The notes under the pieces are model-generated. The model was given only the letters and a program-made list of their open reading frames with translations, was not told the origin of the DNA and ran no database searches. Positions 1 through 6,967 of a stretch of DNA of 10,276 bases are shown piece by piece. The DNA is from JAHFHB01 sp964393875. GTDB taxonomy: Bacteria > Omnitrophota > Omnitrophia > Omnitrophales > Aquincolibacteriaceae. Each line of letters begins with the position of its first letter. Positions within the stretch are counted from its first letter, which is position 1. The stretch is taken from NCBI GenBank assembly GCA_964393875.1, contig CAYMUZ010000232.1, positions 1 to 10,276 on the forward strand, given 5' to 3'. The position numbers and the translations under genes are program-made.

Positions 1-204
1 GTGATTGCGTGCGGCGGCGCGGGTTGTTTTGAAGATTTTGAAGACGTATTTCAAAAGACGCAGGCCTCGGCGGCGGCCGCAGGCAATATTTTTAACTTTA
101 TGGAAAACGCCTACATTCGTGCGAAGAAACATCTTGTGAGAAAAGGGTGTCCCGTGAAACCGTTTGTGGAGTCGGCGGTTGAGCCGGCCCCAAATCCTAA
201 ATAA
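1..204 (+). CDS. wbuZ: HisF-like glycosyl amidation protein (WbuZ type), 3' end only
   Basis: This is the last 67 codons of a gene that enters from the left edge; the GTG at base 1 is an internal valine codon, not a start. The visible part carries the end of a HisF-type beta/alpha barrel: a V-I-A-C-G-G-A-G segment (residues 1-8) and an A-A-A-A-G-N-I-F segment (about residues 24-31). In HisF these are the two phosphate-binding loops of the C-terminal half barrel. The following N-A-Y-I-R-A-K-K-H-L stretch is closer to the polysaccharide-locus HisF2/WbuZ group than to histidine-pathway HisF, as far as I can judge by eye. In that group HisH releases ammonia from glutamine and the HisF-like partner passes it to a WbpG-type amidotransferase, which is exactly the next gene. 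The last dozen residues (P-F-V-E onward) look like a variable tail. A genuine histidine HisF is the alternative, but the neighbours argue against it. Confidence 0.8.
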   Translation: MIACGGAGCFEDFEDVFQKTQASAAAAGNIFNFMENAYIRAKKHLVRKGCPVKPFVESAVEPAPNPK

Positions 205-208
205 GGAG
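203..208 (+). promoter_or_regulatory. Ribosome binding site of the amidotransferase
   Basis: The sequence AAGGAG lies 6 bases before the ATG at 215 and overlaps the TAA stop (202-204) of the HisF-like gene. It decides the start at 215 over the in-frame upstream ATG at 164, which lies inside the HisF-like gene. The overlap suggests the two genes are translationally coupled. Confidence 0.8.
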
Positions 209-214
209 ACAAAA

Positions 215-1369
215 ATGCAAGCCCCCAAAATGACCTGGTGCACCCGCTGTGTTTATCCGATTATCGCGGCCACGCGGCTGACGATGGATCCCCAGGGGGT
301 CTGCTCCGGTTGCCGCACGCATGAAGAACAGAAAACGGTAGATTGGAACCGCCGGCGCAAAATGTTTGAGCGCTTAATCGACGATTACCGTTCCAAAGAC
401 AGTTCCAGTTACGATTGCGTCATTGCGGTCAGCGGCGGCAAAGACAGCTTCTGGCAGGCCCATTTGTTTTGCAAGGAATACAGCCTCAAAGTTCTTTTCG
501 TGTGTTATGCGGAAAATAATCACACCGATGTCGGACTGCGGAATATTCAGCGCATGAAAGATTGTTTCAAGGGAGATTTTCTGCATTTTACTCCCGAGGT
601 CAACGTGCTGAAAAAACTCAATCGTCTTGGCATGCTCAAGTGCGGCGACCCCAACTGGCATACGCATATTGGCATCATGACCCTGCCGATCATCATGGCG
701 GCCAAGTTCAATGTGAAGCTGTTCATTTATGGGGAGCATGGGTTTATGAACCTGGGCGGCATGCACTCGTACAACGACCTGGTGGAATTTACGAAGAAAT
801 ATCGCACCGAGCACATGTGCCGGGGGTACGAGTGGTCTGATTTTTGTGAAGAAACGGAAGGTCTTAAGGAACAGGATTTTTTGTGGGCAAAATATCCGAC
901 AGACGAAGAAATTGAGCGTGTGGGTTTACGCGGGATCTTTGTTTCTAATTATTTCGGATGGAACCAGCTCGATCATCTCAAAAAGATGGAAGATCTGTAC
1001 GGCTTTGAACTTTACAGCCAGCCGTTTGACCGTACGTACCGCAAGGATTCAAACCTGAATGATGTGCATGACAACGGCATTCATGATTACATGAAGTTTG
1101 TGAAGTTTGGGTACGGCAGGGCTACGGACCATGTGTGCCGCGACATCCGCAACGGGGTGTTGACGCGCGAGCAGGGTGTTGAGCTTGTGCGCGAGTATGA
1201 CCATGTCATTCCGGGAGACATCGCGCGCTGGCTTGAGTATGCGGGCTGGAAGCGTTCTTATCTCGAAGAAGTCATGGATCGGTTTCGCGATCCGCGCGTG
1301 TGGACGAAAACGGAAAGCGGGCATTGGATCAAAGACAGTCTTTGGGACCCCGCGAAGGTGACAGCATGA
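215..1369 (+). CDS. wbuX: N-acetyl sugar amidotransferase (WbpG/WbuX/PseA family)
   Basis: This 384-residue enzyme belongs to the ATP-dependent PP-loop amidotransferases, which use ammonia delivered by a HisH/HisF-like pair to convert an N-acyl group on a nucleotide sugar or nonulosonic acid into an amidine (for example acetamidino), in the cytoplasm. What is visible: an N-terminal four-cysteine cluster, C9-T-R-C12 and C30-S-G-C33, the probable zinc site; the PP-loop ATP motif S73-G-G-K-D-S78; a Y-G-E-H-G segment in the middle; and a C-terminal G-Y-G-R-A-T-D-H followed by L-T-R-E-Q-G-V-E-L-V, both typical of the family. The length matches full-size members. The ATG at 215 is chosen because of the strong Shine-Dalgarno sequence 6 bases upstream. 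The stop overlaps the next start (ATGA). Whether the substrate is a hexosamine-type sugar, pseudaminic acid or legionaminic acid cannot be read from this gene alone. The gene symbol denotes the family. Confidence 0.92.
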   Translation: MQAPKMTWCTRCVYPIIAATRLTMDPQGVCSGCRTHEEQKTVDWNRRRKMFERLIDDYRSKDSSSYDCVIAVSGGKDSFWQAHLFCKEYSLKVLFVCYAENNHTDVGLRNIQRMKDCFKGDFLHFTPEVNVLKKLNRLGMLKCGDPNWHTHIGIMTLPIIMAAKFNVKLFIYGEHGFMNLGGMHSYNDLVEFTKKYRTEHMCRGYEWSDFCEETEGLKEQDFLWAKYPTDEEIERVGLRGIFVSNYFGWNQLDHLKKMEDLYGFELYSQPFDRTYRKDSNLNDVHDNGIHDYMKFVKFGYGRATDHVCRDIRNGVLTREQGVELVREYDHVIPGDIARWLEYAGWKRSYLEEVMDRFRDPRVWTKTESGHWIKDSLWDPAKVTA

Positions 1370-2901
1370 TCGACGGCGGAATATTCTACGGACGTAACCC
1401 GGCAACCGGCGCAGAACTGACCGAGTCCCAGCTTTTGAGCTGGCTCGACTCTTGCGGCATGGATGCCGCGCTGACAGTGAATTATCAAAGTATTTACTTT
1501 GATTTTCGCGAAGGCAATGAACAGCTCGCGGCTTTGGCCAAGCGCCATCCTGGAAAAATTCTTCCCGTCGCTTTTGTCCAGCCCTCCGGTTTTGATTTTT
1601 TGCGTGATCAGAATTATTTCAAGGCCTTGCGCGCACAGGGCTTTCGCGCGCTTGGTCTTTACACCCATCCCAGTTATTACGAAGTGTCGCTTGAGAGTCC
1701 GCTGGTTCAAACGATTGCGGCGCTGGCCTCGGAGGCGGGCCTTATCATTCAGCTGGGTATTCGCAACGCCGCCGAGATGGCGCAGGCGGCGGCGCACTAC
1801 GGCGGCTTACGTGGCCCGGTTCTTATCCGCTGGATGAATGGCCGTGGGTATCAGTCGTATGCTGAGGCGCTGCATCTTGCGCTAAAACACCCCCAATTTT
1901 ATTTTGATGTGGGTTCGTTGACCTCGACAGGATTGATCCGGCATTTTGTGCAAGCTGTGGGCGCCGGGCGGCTTTATTTTACTTCGAATTGCCCGGAATC
2001 TTTCGAATACACGTCTCATCTGCTTTTACAGTCTGCGGGTTTAAGCGCGGAGGATTTAAATCAGATTTACGGCGGGACGCTTGCGAACCTTTTTGATTTG
2101 CCTGCGGGGGGCCCACGGGCCTTCCATGCCGAGCCATGGTTAAAAAAATTCAGAGCCTTGCTCGAGTATCCCAAAATTGATACGCACTGGCACACAGAAG
2201 GGTGGAATCTTATCGAGCCGGCGAAGGGGCAAGATTTTTTTGAGCCGCAAATGAACTTCTTTGCGATCCGACAAATCATCGCATCTTCGATTCGGGCGTT
2301 AAACGGAGACCTTGAGGTGGGCAATGGGTCCCTTTTTCAGTACGCGGCATCCCACCCGCGGATTTTTGCGCTGATTGTGGTCGATCCCACCCAGCCGGAA
2401 GTTTCGCGTGCGCAGATTGAAAAGTTTGCAGGGCATGAAAAGGCGGTGGGTCTTAAAACGATTCAGGATTTATACTCTCTGCGATTGGACAACGCGGACT
2501 ACGCCCCCTTGATCGAAGAGGCGCGGCGGCACGGTCTGCCGTTGATGGCGCATATTCCGGGGCTGTTAGAGGCGGCCCGCAAAAATCCGGACGTGACGTT
2601 TATTTGCGCGCACGCCACCTATGAACGCGTGAAAGCACTCTTTGGCATACCCAATATTTATTTTGATCTCGCCACCAGCCATCATGACTGGCGCGAAACC
2701 AATCTCGACAATTTTATCCGCGAAGCCGGCGGAGACCACGTGCTTTTCGCTTCCGATGCGCCCCTGATGAGTCCCGCCTGGACGATTGGGAAACTGGCCA
2801 GTCTCACGTTGCAGCCGGAACAATGGAAGAACATTTTTAACGATAACGCCCGCCGTGCTTTTCCAAAACTAGCGAATTTTCAACCTGTCGCGTTTGCCTG
2901 A
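1366..2901 (+). CDS. Tandem amidohydrolase-like protein (inactive-looking N half, intact C half)
   Basis: The protein has 511 residues and is built of two related halves of the Amidohydro_2 (COG2159-type) TIM-barrel family, about 1-245 and 262-505. The C half keeps a full metal-site set in the right order: H274-W-H276 after strand 1, K364 in G-L-K-T, H396 in M-A-H-I, H416 in C-A-H-A and D464 in A-S-D-A. The N half follows the same outline (I-D-G-G-I-F at the start, Y-F-D-V then Y-F-T-S-N at the end) but by eye the matching positions are G5/F7, about G131, W156 and N208, so no metal ligand survives. Family members hydrolyse C-N or C-O bonds or act as decarboxylases or hydratases, so the reaction cannot be named. 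The start ATG at 1366 overlaps the amidotransferase stop (ATGA). The position between an amidotransferase and a formyltransferase suggests it acts on a sugar N-acyl, amidine or ring intermediate (inference). No signal peptide is visible, so it is probably cytoplasmic. Confidence 0.8.
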   Translation: MIDGGIFYGRNPATGAELTESQLLSWLDSCGMDAALTVNYQSIYFDFREGNEQLAALAKRHPGKILPVAFVQPSGFDFLRDQNYFKALRAQGFRALGLYTHPSYYEVSLESPLVQTIAALASEAGLIIQLGIRNAAEMAQAAAHYGGLRGPVLIRWMNGRGYQSYAEALHLALKHPQFYFDVGSLTSTGLIRHFVQAVGAGRLYFTSNCPESFEYTSHLLLQSAGLSAEDLNQIYGGTLANLFDLPAGGPRAFHAEPWLKKFRALLEYPKIDTHWHTEGWNLIEPAKGQDFFEPQMNFFAIRQIIASSIRALNGDLEVGNGSLFQYAASHPRIFALIVVDPTQPEVSRAQIEKFAGHEKAVGLKTIQDLYSLRLDNADYAPLIEEARRHGLPLMAHIPGLLEAARKNPDVTFICAHATYERVKALFGIPNIYFDLATSHHDWRETNLDNFIREAGGDHVLFASDAPLMSPAWTIGKLASLTLQPEQWKNIFNDNARRAFPKLANFQPVAFA

Positions 2902-2904
2902 CAC

Positions 2905-2908
2905 GGAG
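2905..2908 (+). promoter_or_regulatory. Ribosome binding site of the formyltransferase
   Basis: GGAG sits 6 bases before the ATG at 2915. It favours that start over the in-frame TTG at 2894, which has no comparable signal and lies inside the preceding gene. Confidence 0.65.
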
Positions 2909-2914
2909 AGACCC

Positions 2915-3637
2915 ATGCTGCATCTTGTGACTCTTTCATGCGAAGGCGCTCCGATGGCCAGCGCCTATTGGAAAAAACTAGGCGAGATGAAAGGCCTGCG
3001 CGTGACCGCCGTTCTAGAAAAAAATGCAAAACTTGCGGCCGACATCGTACGGATTTTTACGGAGCGCTTTGGCGCTCAGGCACCCCTTTTTGAAGCGCCT
3101 TCTCAATTCGGGATTGTCGAGCAGTTTATTTCGGGCGTGAATAGTTCCGAAGGGCTTGCCACAATCACCAAGTTGAAACCCGATTTAATCCTGCTGGCAG
3201 GCGCCGGCATTGTCAAAGGGCCGTTGCTTGCGATTCCTCCGATGGGGGCAATCAATTGTCATCCGGGAATTCTGCCGCGCTACCGGGGCTGTACCTGCGT
3301 GGAGTGGGCGCTTTATGAAGATCAGCCGGTGGGCGCCACCTGCCATTTTGTGACGGAAGAAATTGATGCGGGTGACATTGTCTACAAGGAGACGATGCCC
3401 ATTTTTGCGGGGGATACTTATTTGCAGATCCGGCTGAGGATGTTTTATTTTCAATCAGAAGTGATGGTGCGCGGGGTCAGTCACTTTCTGGATACAAGCG
3501 CCGAGTGCGTTTCGAAGATAGAGAAATTTGACTGGAACGGGGCCCGTTATTACAAAACAATTCCGGCCGATAAAATGGAAGCAGTCCGCCGTAAACTGGT
3601 CGAGGGGCGGTATGCCCGAGCGCTTTACAAGCCATGA
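2915..3637 (+). CDS. 10-formyltetrahydrofolate-dependent formyltransferase family protein
   Basis: This 240-residue protein has the Formyl_trans_N fold shared by methionyl-tRNA formyltransferase, GAR transformylase and sugar N-formyltransferases. The catalytic triad is visible: N114 and H116 in I-N-C-H-P-G, followed by I-L-P-R-Y-R-G (119-125), and D151 in E-E-I-D-A-G-D-I. The family transfers a formyl group from N10-formyl-THF to a primary amine. A Fmt identity is unlikely because the roughly 100-residue C-terminal tRNA-binding domain is absent and the gene lies in a polysaccharide locus. A 4-amino or other amino-sugar N-formyltransferase (the VioF, FdtF or ArnA N-terminal domain type of activity) is the natural reading, with the exact acceptor unknown. 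About 60 residues after the core (180-240) are less recognisable. It is 13 bases downstream of the amidohydrolase-like gene, and its stop overlaps the next ATG (ATGA). It acts in the cytoplasm. Confidence 0.85.
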   Translation: MLHLVTLSCEGAPMASAYWKKLGEMKGLRVTAVLEKNAKLAADIVRIFTERFGAQAPLFEAPSQFGIVEQFISGVNSSEGLATITKLKPDLILLAGAGIVKGPLLAIPPMGAINCHPGILPRYRGCTCVEWALYEDQPVGATCHFVTEEIDAGDIVYKETMPIFAGDTYLQIRLRMFYFQSEVMVRGVSHFLDTSAECVSKIEKFDWNGARYYKTIPADKMEAVRRKLVEGRYARALYKP

Positions 3638-5487
3638 AGGGTCTTTGGACACTCGTGGCCTCTTCCGGCGCGGATTTGCCGTCTGAGAGTTCCGTTCTCT
3701 CCCTGCATCCCGCCGTCTCTTACGAATTGGGTCGGCAGAACAAACCCTATAAAATTCCCGAAGACTATTACCGCGAGAAATGGCTGCGTGCGGGTGAAGA
3801 TACTTTTTTTGACGCGCAGCTTCTATGGTTTGACCGGTTGGATGATCTCATTCGGGACGGACTGGGGGGAGAGCCGGCGGCGGTTGGGCTGGGGCAGATT
3901 CATCACAATCGTATCAAGTATCTGGTGGATTCTGTGATTTTGCGCACTCGGATGATCGAGGCTTTTTTGCGTGCTGAAAAACCGCGGAAAATTCTGTGGG
4001 TCGAAGCTCCGTGGGAAGCCTCTTCAGAAATTTCCATTTATGATTTTGATCATCCGCAGCGTTTTAGCCAGCGTCCGCTTTTGGAGCACGCGGCTTTGAT
4101 GTATGGTTTTGAACTGGAGGTTCGTGCTCCCGCGATTCTGAAAAATAAACACTCTGTAAGATCTCCCCAAAAGTCCGCTCTTAAAGAGGCTTTTGTTGAG
4201 CTGGGTTTGAAGACGGTGTTTGAAAAAATTCGTTACCGTACTTGGCAGGGGGTGAGCGGGATAGGAAATAAGCCCGTCTATTTTTTTCTCGATGCCGGAA
4301 CCTGGGCCGTGGATAGCTTGATTCGGCAGGCTCTCGGCCGTGGCCGTGTCCTTCTCAAGCAAGACGAATGGATCCGTGAACCCGGGAAAAAGAACCCCGT
4401 CCCCGTGGGTGCTGCGGTTCAAAGCGGCTCACCGGAACTTTTTGAAAATCTGTTTGAAAGATTTAACGGCGGCTTTTTGATGCGCTGGATCGAAGACTAT
4501 GCCCCCGCCGCCCGAGCGGTTGTGACGCCTTATTTCAGGCATTTTTTTACAAAGGTTGTGCCGGAGGTATTCCGGGAAACTCAGACAATGGAAGCGCTGA
4601 TGCGGCGCGAGAAGGTGACGGCGGTGATTGCCCGCGCAAGCGCGGGGAGCAATTATGCTTCGGTGCTTTTGGCGGCTAAACGCCTGGGCGTCCCGCGTGT
4701 TTGCTTTCAACACAGCATCGGTCCCCTGGATATGAAAGACTGGGTTTGGGACGAGCTGGCATTCTTCGATCTGAATTTCGCCATGCATCCGGTGTCGCGT
4801 GATTACTTTCGAGCGCAGCAGCCCAAGCTGGGGCCCGACTGCCGCGTGCAGAGCGCTAGTCACGCATTGAGACGTCTGGCCGGCAGACGGGTATCACGGC
4901 GCCGAAAGTCGCGTGAACGCGTGTTTTATGTGCCGGCTAAACTGGCGCGCGGAGCCGCCCATTTCAACACGCCGTCTTATCCCATGACTTGGTATTTTGA
5001 GCACCAGAAGAAATTGCTCGAATATTTTTCGAAGCGGCACGAGTTTGATTTCGTTTATAAGCATTCACGATACCAGGGGTGGGCGGCAGAATCTGTGCTG
5101 CCCTGGCTTGCGCAGCAACGGTTTAAAAATATCACGGTGGTCGAAGGACCGTTTCCAGAATTTCTCGCCGAAATAGATCGAGTGATCTTTGATTATCCGT
5201 CTTCGGGCACGTTTGAATCGGCGGCCTCGCAAGTCCCTATGCTGGCGCTGGCGCACGAGTCGATGCGCGTGTGGCCGCCGATGCGGCAGCTCTTTGGAAT
5301 TTCTATGGTGGATTTTGAGGATTCTGATGAGGCGATTCAGAAGATCGAGCAGTTTTTAGAGGGGCCGCCGGAATGGTTTAAGGTCTCTGTGCCGTGGGAA
5401 CCTGAAGAGAATCCTTTTCGATGGATCGACTCCATGAGCGGGTGCGCGAAAACGGAGGCTCCTGCACGGAGTCCAGAGAATGTCTAA
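3634..5487 (+). CDS. GT-B-like surface carbohydrate biosynthesis protein
   Basis: The protein has 617 residues, no signal peptide and no clear membrane helix. The start ATG at 3634 overlaps the formyltransferase stop (ATGA). The N-terminal part contains S-Y-E-L followed by I-P-E-D-Y-Y (29-46), a pattern I associate with large surface-carbohydrate proteins often found in nonulosonic acid or O-antigen loci. The second half looks like two GT-B Rossmann lobes: V-C-F-Q-H-S (356-361), resembling the Q-H-G motif of capsule and CDP-glycerol-type transferases, and D-Y-P-S-S-G-T-F-E-S (520-529) followed by V-P-M-L-A-L, resembling the nucleotide-sugar lobe where a conserved serine and glutamate face the donor. 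A glycosyltransferase that adds the locus-specific sugar in the cytoplasm is the most likely role, but the donor is unknown and a non-transferase role is not excluded. A basic patch at 411-429 separates the Q-H-S region from the C-terminal lobe. Confidence 0.6.
   Translation: MKGLWTLVASSGADLPSESSVLSLHPAVSYELGRQNKPYKIPEDYYREKWLRAGEDTFFDAQLLWFDRLDDLIRDGLGGEPAAVGLGQIHHNRIKYLVDSVILRTRMIEAFLRAEKPRKILWVEAPWEASSEISIYDFDHPQRFSQRPLLEHAALMYGFELEVRAPAILKNKHSVRSPQKSALKEAFVELGLKTVFEKIRYRTWQGVSGIGNKPVYFFLDAGTWAVDSLIRQALGRGRVLLKQDEWIREPGKKNPVPVGAAVQSGSPELFENLFERFNGGFLMRWIEDYAPAARAVVTPYFRHFFTKVVPEVFRETQTMEALMRREKVTAVIARASAGSNYASVLLAAKRLGVPRVCFQHSIGPLDMKDWVWDELAFFDLNFAMHPVSRDYFRAQQPKLGPDCRVQSASHALRRLAGRRVSRRRKSRERVFYVPAKLARGAAHFNTPSYPMTWYFEHQKKLLEYFSKRHEFDFVYKHSRYQGWAAESVLPWLAQQRFKNITVVEGPFPEFLAEIDRVIFDYPSSGTFESAASQVPMLALAHESMRVWPPMRQLFGISMVDFEDSDEAIQKIEQFLEGPPEWFKVSVPWEPEENPFRWIDSMSGCAKTEAPARSPENV
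5468..5471 (+). promoter_or_regulatory. Ribosome binding site of the flippase
   Basis: GGAG lies 8 bases before the ATG at 5480, inside the last codons of the preceding gene. It supports 5480 over the next in-frame ATG at 5492 and implies translational coupling. Confidence 0.5.
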
Positions 5488-6967
5488 GCCCATGGATTCA
5501 ACGAAAAAAGAAATCCTCAAGCAGGCTGGGGTGTATTCGGTGGGCACCCAGCTCACTCAGCTTATCACGCTGGCAGCGGCTGTTTTGTCACGGCGTTTTT
5601 TGGGGCCGACACAGACGGGCATCTGGGCGACACTGCAGATTTTGGTCGACTATTCCAAATACGCAACGCTTGGCACGATGGACGCCGCGTCGCGTGAAAT
5701 TCCTCTTCGCATTGGCAAGGGAGATTTGCAGGGAGCCGACCGGGTAAAAAATCTCACGTTTACGTTTGTGATCGTGAGTGCAGTGGGAATTTCCTCGTGT
5801 GTGGCGTTGGCCGCTTTTTTGATGCGGCACCACCTTCGCCCCGAGGTCACCTACGGGCTCTATTTTGTCGCGGGGGTTATTTTTCTTCAGCGTATCAACA
5901 ATCTTCTTGTGGCCATGCTGAGGTGTTACAAAAAATTCCAGGCCGAGGCCGGGTTCATGATCGTTTCGGCGCTGGTCAATGCGGTGCTGGTGGCCATGCT
6001 GACGTTTCATTTCAAAATTTACGGGTTTATCTGGGCGCTCATTTTCAGTTTCATGTTCAATATTGGTTTTTTGGCTGCCCGCAACCGCTATGATTTCCGG
6101 TGGGATTTGGACTCTGAGAAACTAAAACCGTTGATGCGCTATGGCCTGCCGCTCATGCTGATCGGCGTGATGACGACCCTGTTTAGAAATATCGATAAAA
6201 TGATGATTGCCAAACTGCTGGGTTTTGAATCGCTCGGATTTTATAGTGTCGCGCTGATGGCCTGTTCTTACATCAGTAACTTCTCAATCTCGGTGGCGAT
6301 TGTGCTTCTGCCGCATTTGCAGGAGCGCTTTGGCAGACAGCAGAATCCACGAGACCTTGAACCCTACCTTTTTAAATCCACCAAGGCGTATGCTTTGACA
6401 CTGCCGGTGATGATTGGGCTGGCTTGGTTTGGCGTGCCCTTCGGAGTCGCGTTGTTTCTCCCGAGATTTTCTGCGGGGCTCGGAGCAATGAAAATTTTGA
6501 CGCTCAGCCTTTTTTTTATCGCACAGACCCAGCCTTACCACGATTTTTTAATTACGATTAAAAAACACTGGCTTCTGATCCCGCTGATTTTGCTTTCCTC
6601 AGGGCTGGCCGCGGCGGGCGATTGGGTTGCGGTGCGCGCTGGCTGGGGGATTGAGGGGGTTGCCTGGGTGAGCGTGACCGCTTTTTTTCTAAATTTTGTG
6701 TTTGTGTATGTCACGGCCGTCCGTTATTTTACACAGGCGAAAGCCGCTTTGCGGCATTTCACGAAAACGCTGGCGGTGTTCGGGTATTTTTTAATCATTG
6801 TGGCGGGCCTGACCCGATGGATCTCGCCGGCGGTACTTGTTTCTACTTCCGGCTGTGCAGGGGCTTCTCTTCTCTTTCTGCTGGCTTGCACGCCTTTTTT
6901 CTGGATTCTGAATCGTGAATTCCATTTTTTCGAGCTGATCAGGGGAAAGATTTTAAAAACAAAATGA
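5480..6967 (+). CDS. Wzx-type polysaccharide flippase (MOP superfamily)
   Basis: This 495-residue protein is strongly hydrophobic, with a dozen or more predicted membrane segments spread from about residue 17 to 480 and a short lysine-rich C-terminus on the cytoplasmic side. The N-terminal region G-V-Y-S-V-G-T-Q-L, then L-S-R-R-F-L-G-P and a G-I-W (36-49), is the typical first-helix signature of Wzx and other polysaccharide transporters. The following M-D-A-A-S-R-E-I-P-L (67-76) and G-K-G-D match the conserved loop after helix 2. Such proteins move undecaprenyl-diphosphate-linked oligosaccharide repeat units from the inner to the outer face of the inner membrane. It overlaps the preceding gene by 8 bases and its stop overlaps the next ATG (ATGA), placing it in the same operon as the sugar-modification genes. 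A lipid II flippase (MurJ) is unlikely, given the context and the N-terminal signature. Confidence 0.88.
   Translation: MSKPMDSTKKEILKQAGVYSVGTQLTQLITLAAAVLSRRFLGPTQTGIWATLQILVDYSKYATLGTMDAASREIPLRIGKGDLQGADRVKNLTFTFVIVSAVGISSCVALAAFLMRHHLRPEVTYGLYFVAGVIFLQRINNLLVAMLRCYKKFQAEAGFMIVSALVNAVLVAMLTFHFKIYGFIWALIFSFMFNIGFLAARNRYDFRWDLDSEKLKPLMRYGLPLMLIGVMTTLFRNIDKMMIAKLLGFESLGFYSVALMACSYISNFSISVAIVLLPHLQERFGRQQNPRDLEPYLFKSTKAYALTLPVMIGLAWFGVPFGVALFLPRFSAGLGAMKILTLSLFFIAQTQPYHDFLITIKKHWLLIPLILLSSGLAAAGDWVAVRAGWGIEGVAWVSVTAFFLNFVFVYVTAVRYFTQAKAALRHFTKTLAVFGYFLIIVAGLTRWISPAVLVSTSGCAGASLLFLLACTPFFWILNREFHFFELIRGKILKTK

Noticed and set aside
374..814. Minus-strand open frame of 146 codons inside the amidotransferase gene
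   Set aside because: It lies antisense within a gene with clear PP-loop and cysteine motifs, shows no recognisable domain, and has no ribosome binding site of note.
1300..1365. Upstream extension of the tandem amidohydrolase to an ATG at 1300
   Set aside because: The extra residues lie inside the amidotransferase gene in another frame. The ATGA junction at 1366 matches the style of the other borders and begins exactly where the domain-like sequence starts.
1258..1797. Minus-strand open frame of 179 codons across the amidotransferase/amidohydrolase junction
   Set aside because: It spans two well-supported coupled genes on the other strand. Its translation is rich in arginine, with no recognisable motif, as expected for a shadow frame.
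2915..3637. Methionyl-tRNA formyltransferase (fmt)
   Set aside because: The catalytic N-x-H and D are present, but the protein stops at 240 residues, lacks the C-terminal tRNA-binding domain and sits in a polysaccharide operon.
6510..6517. Runs of eight T (6510-6517, 9056-9063, 9570-9577) as phase-variation tracts
   Set aside because: They encode phenylalanine pairs within membrane helices, are short for slipped-strand switching, and all three frames are intact. A hint only, not supportable.
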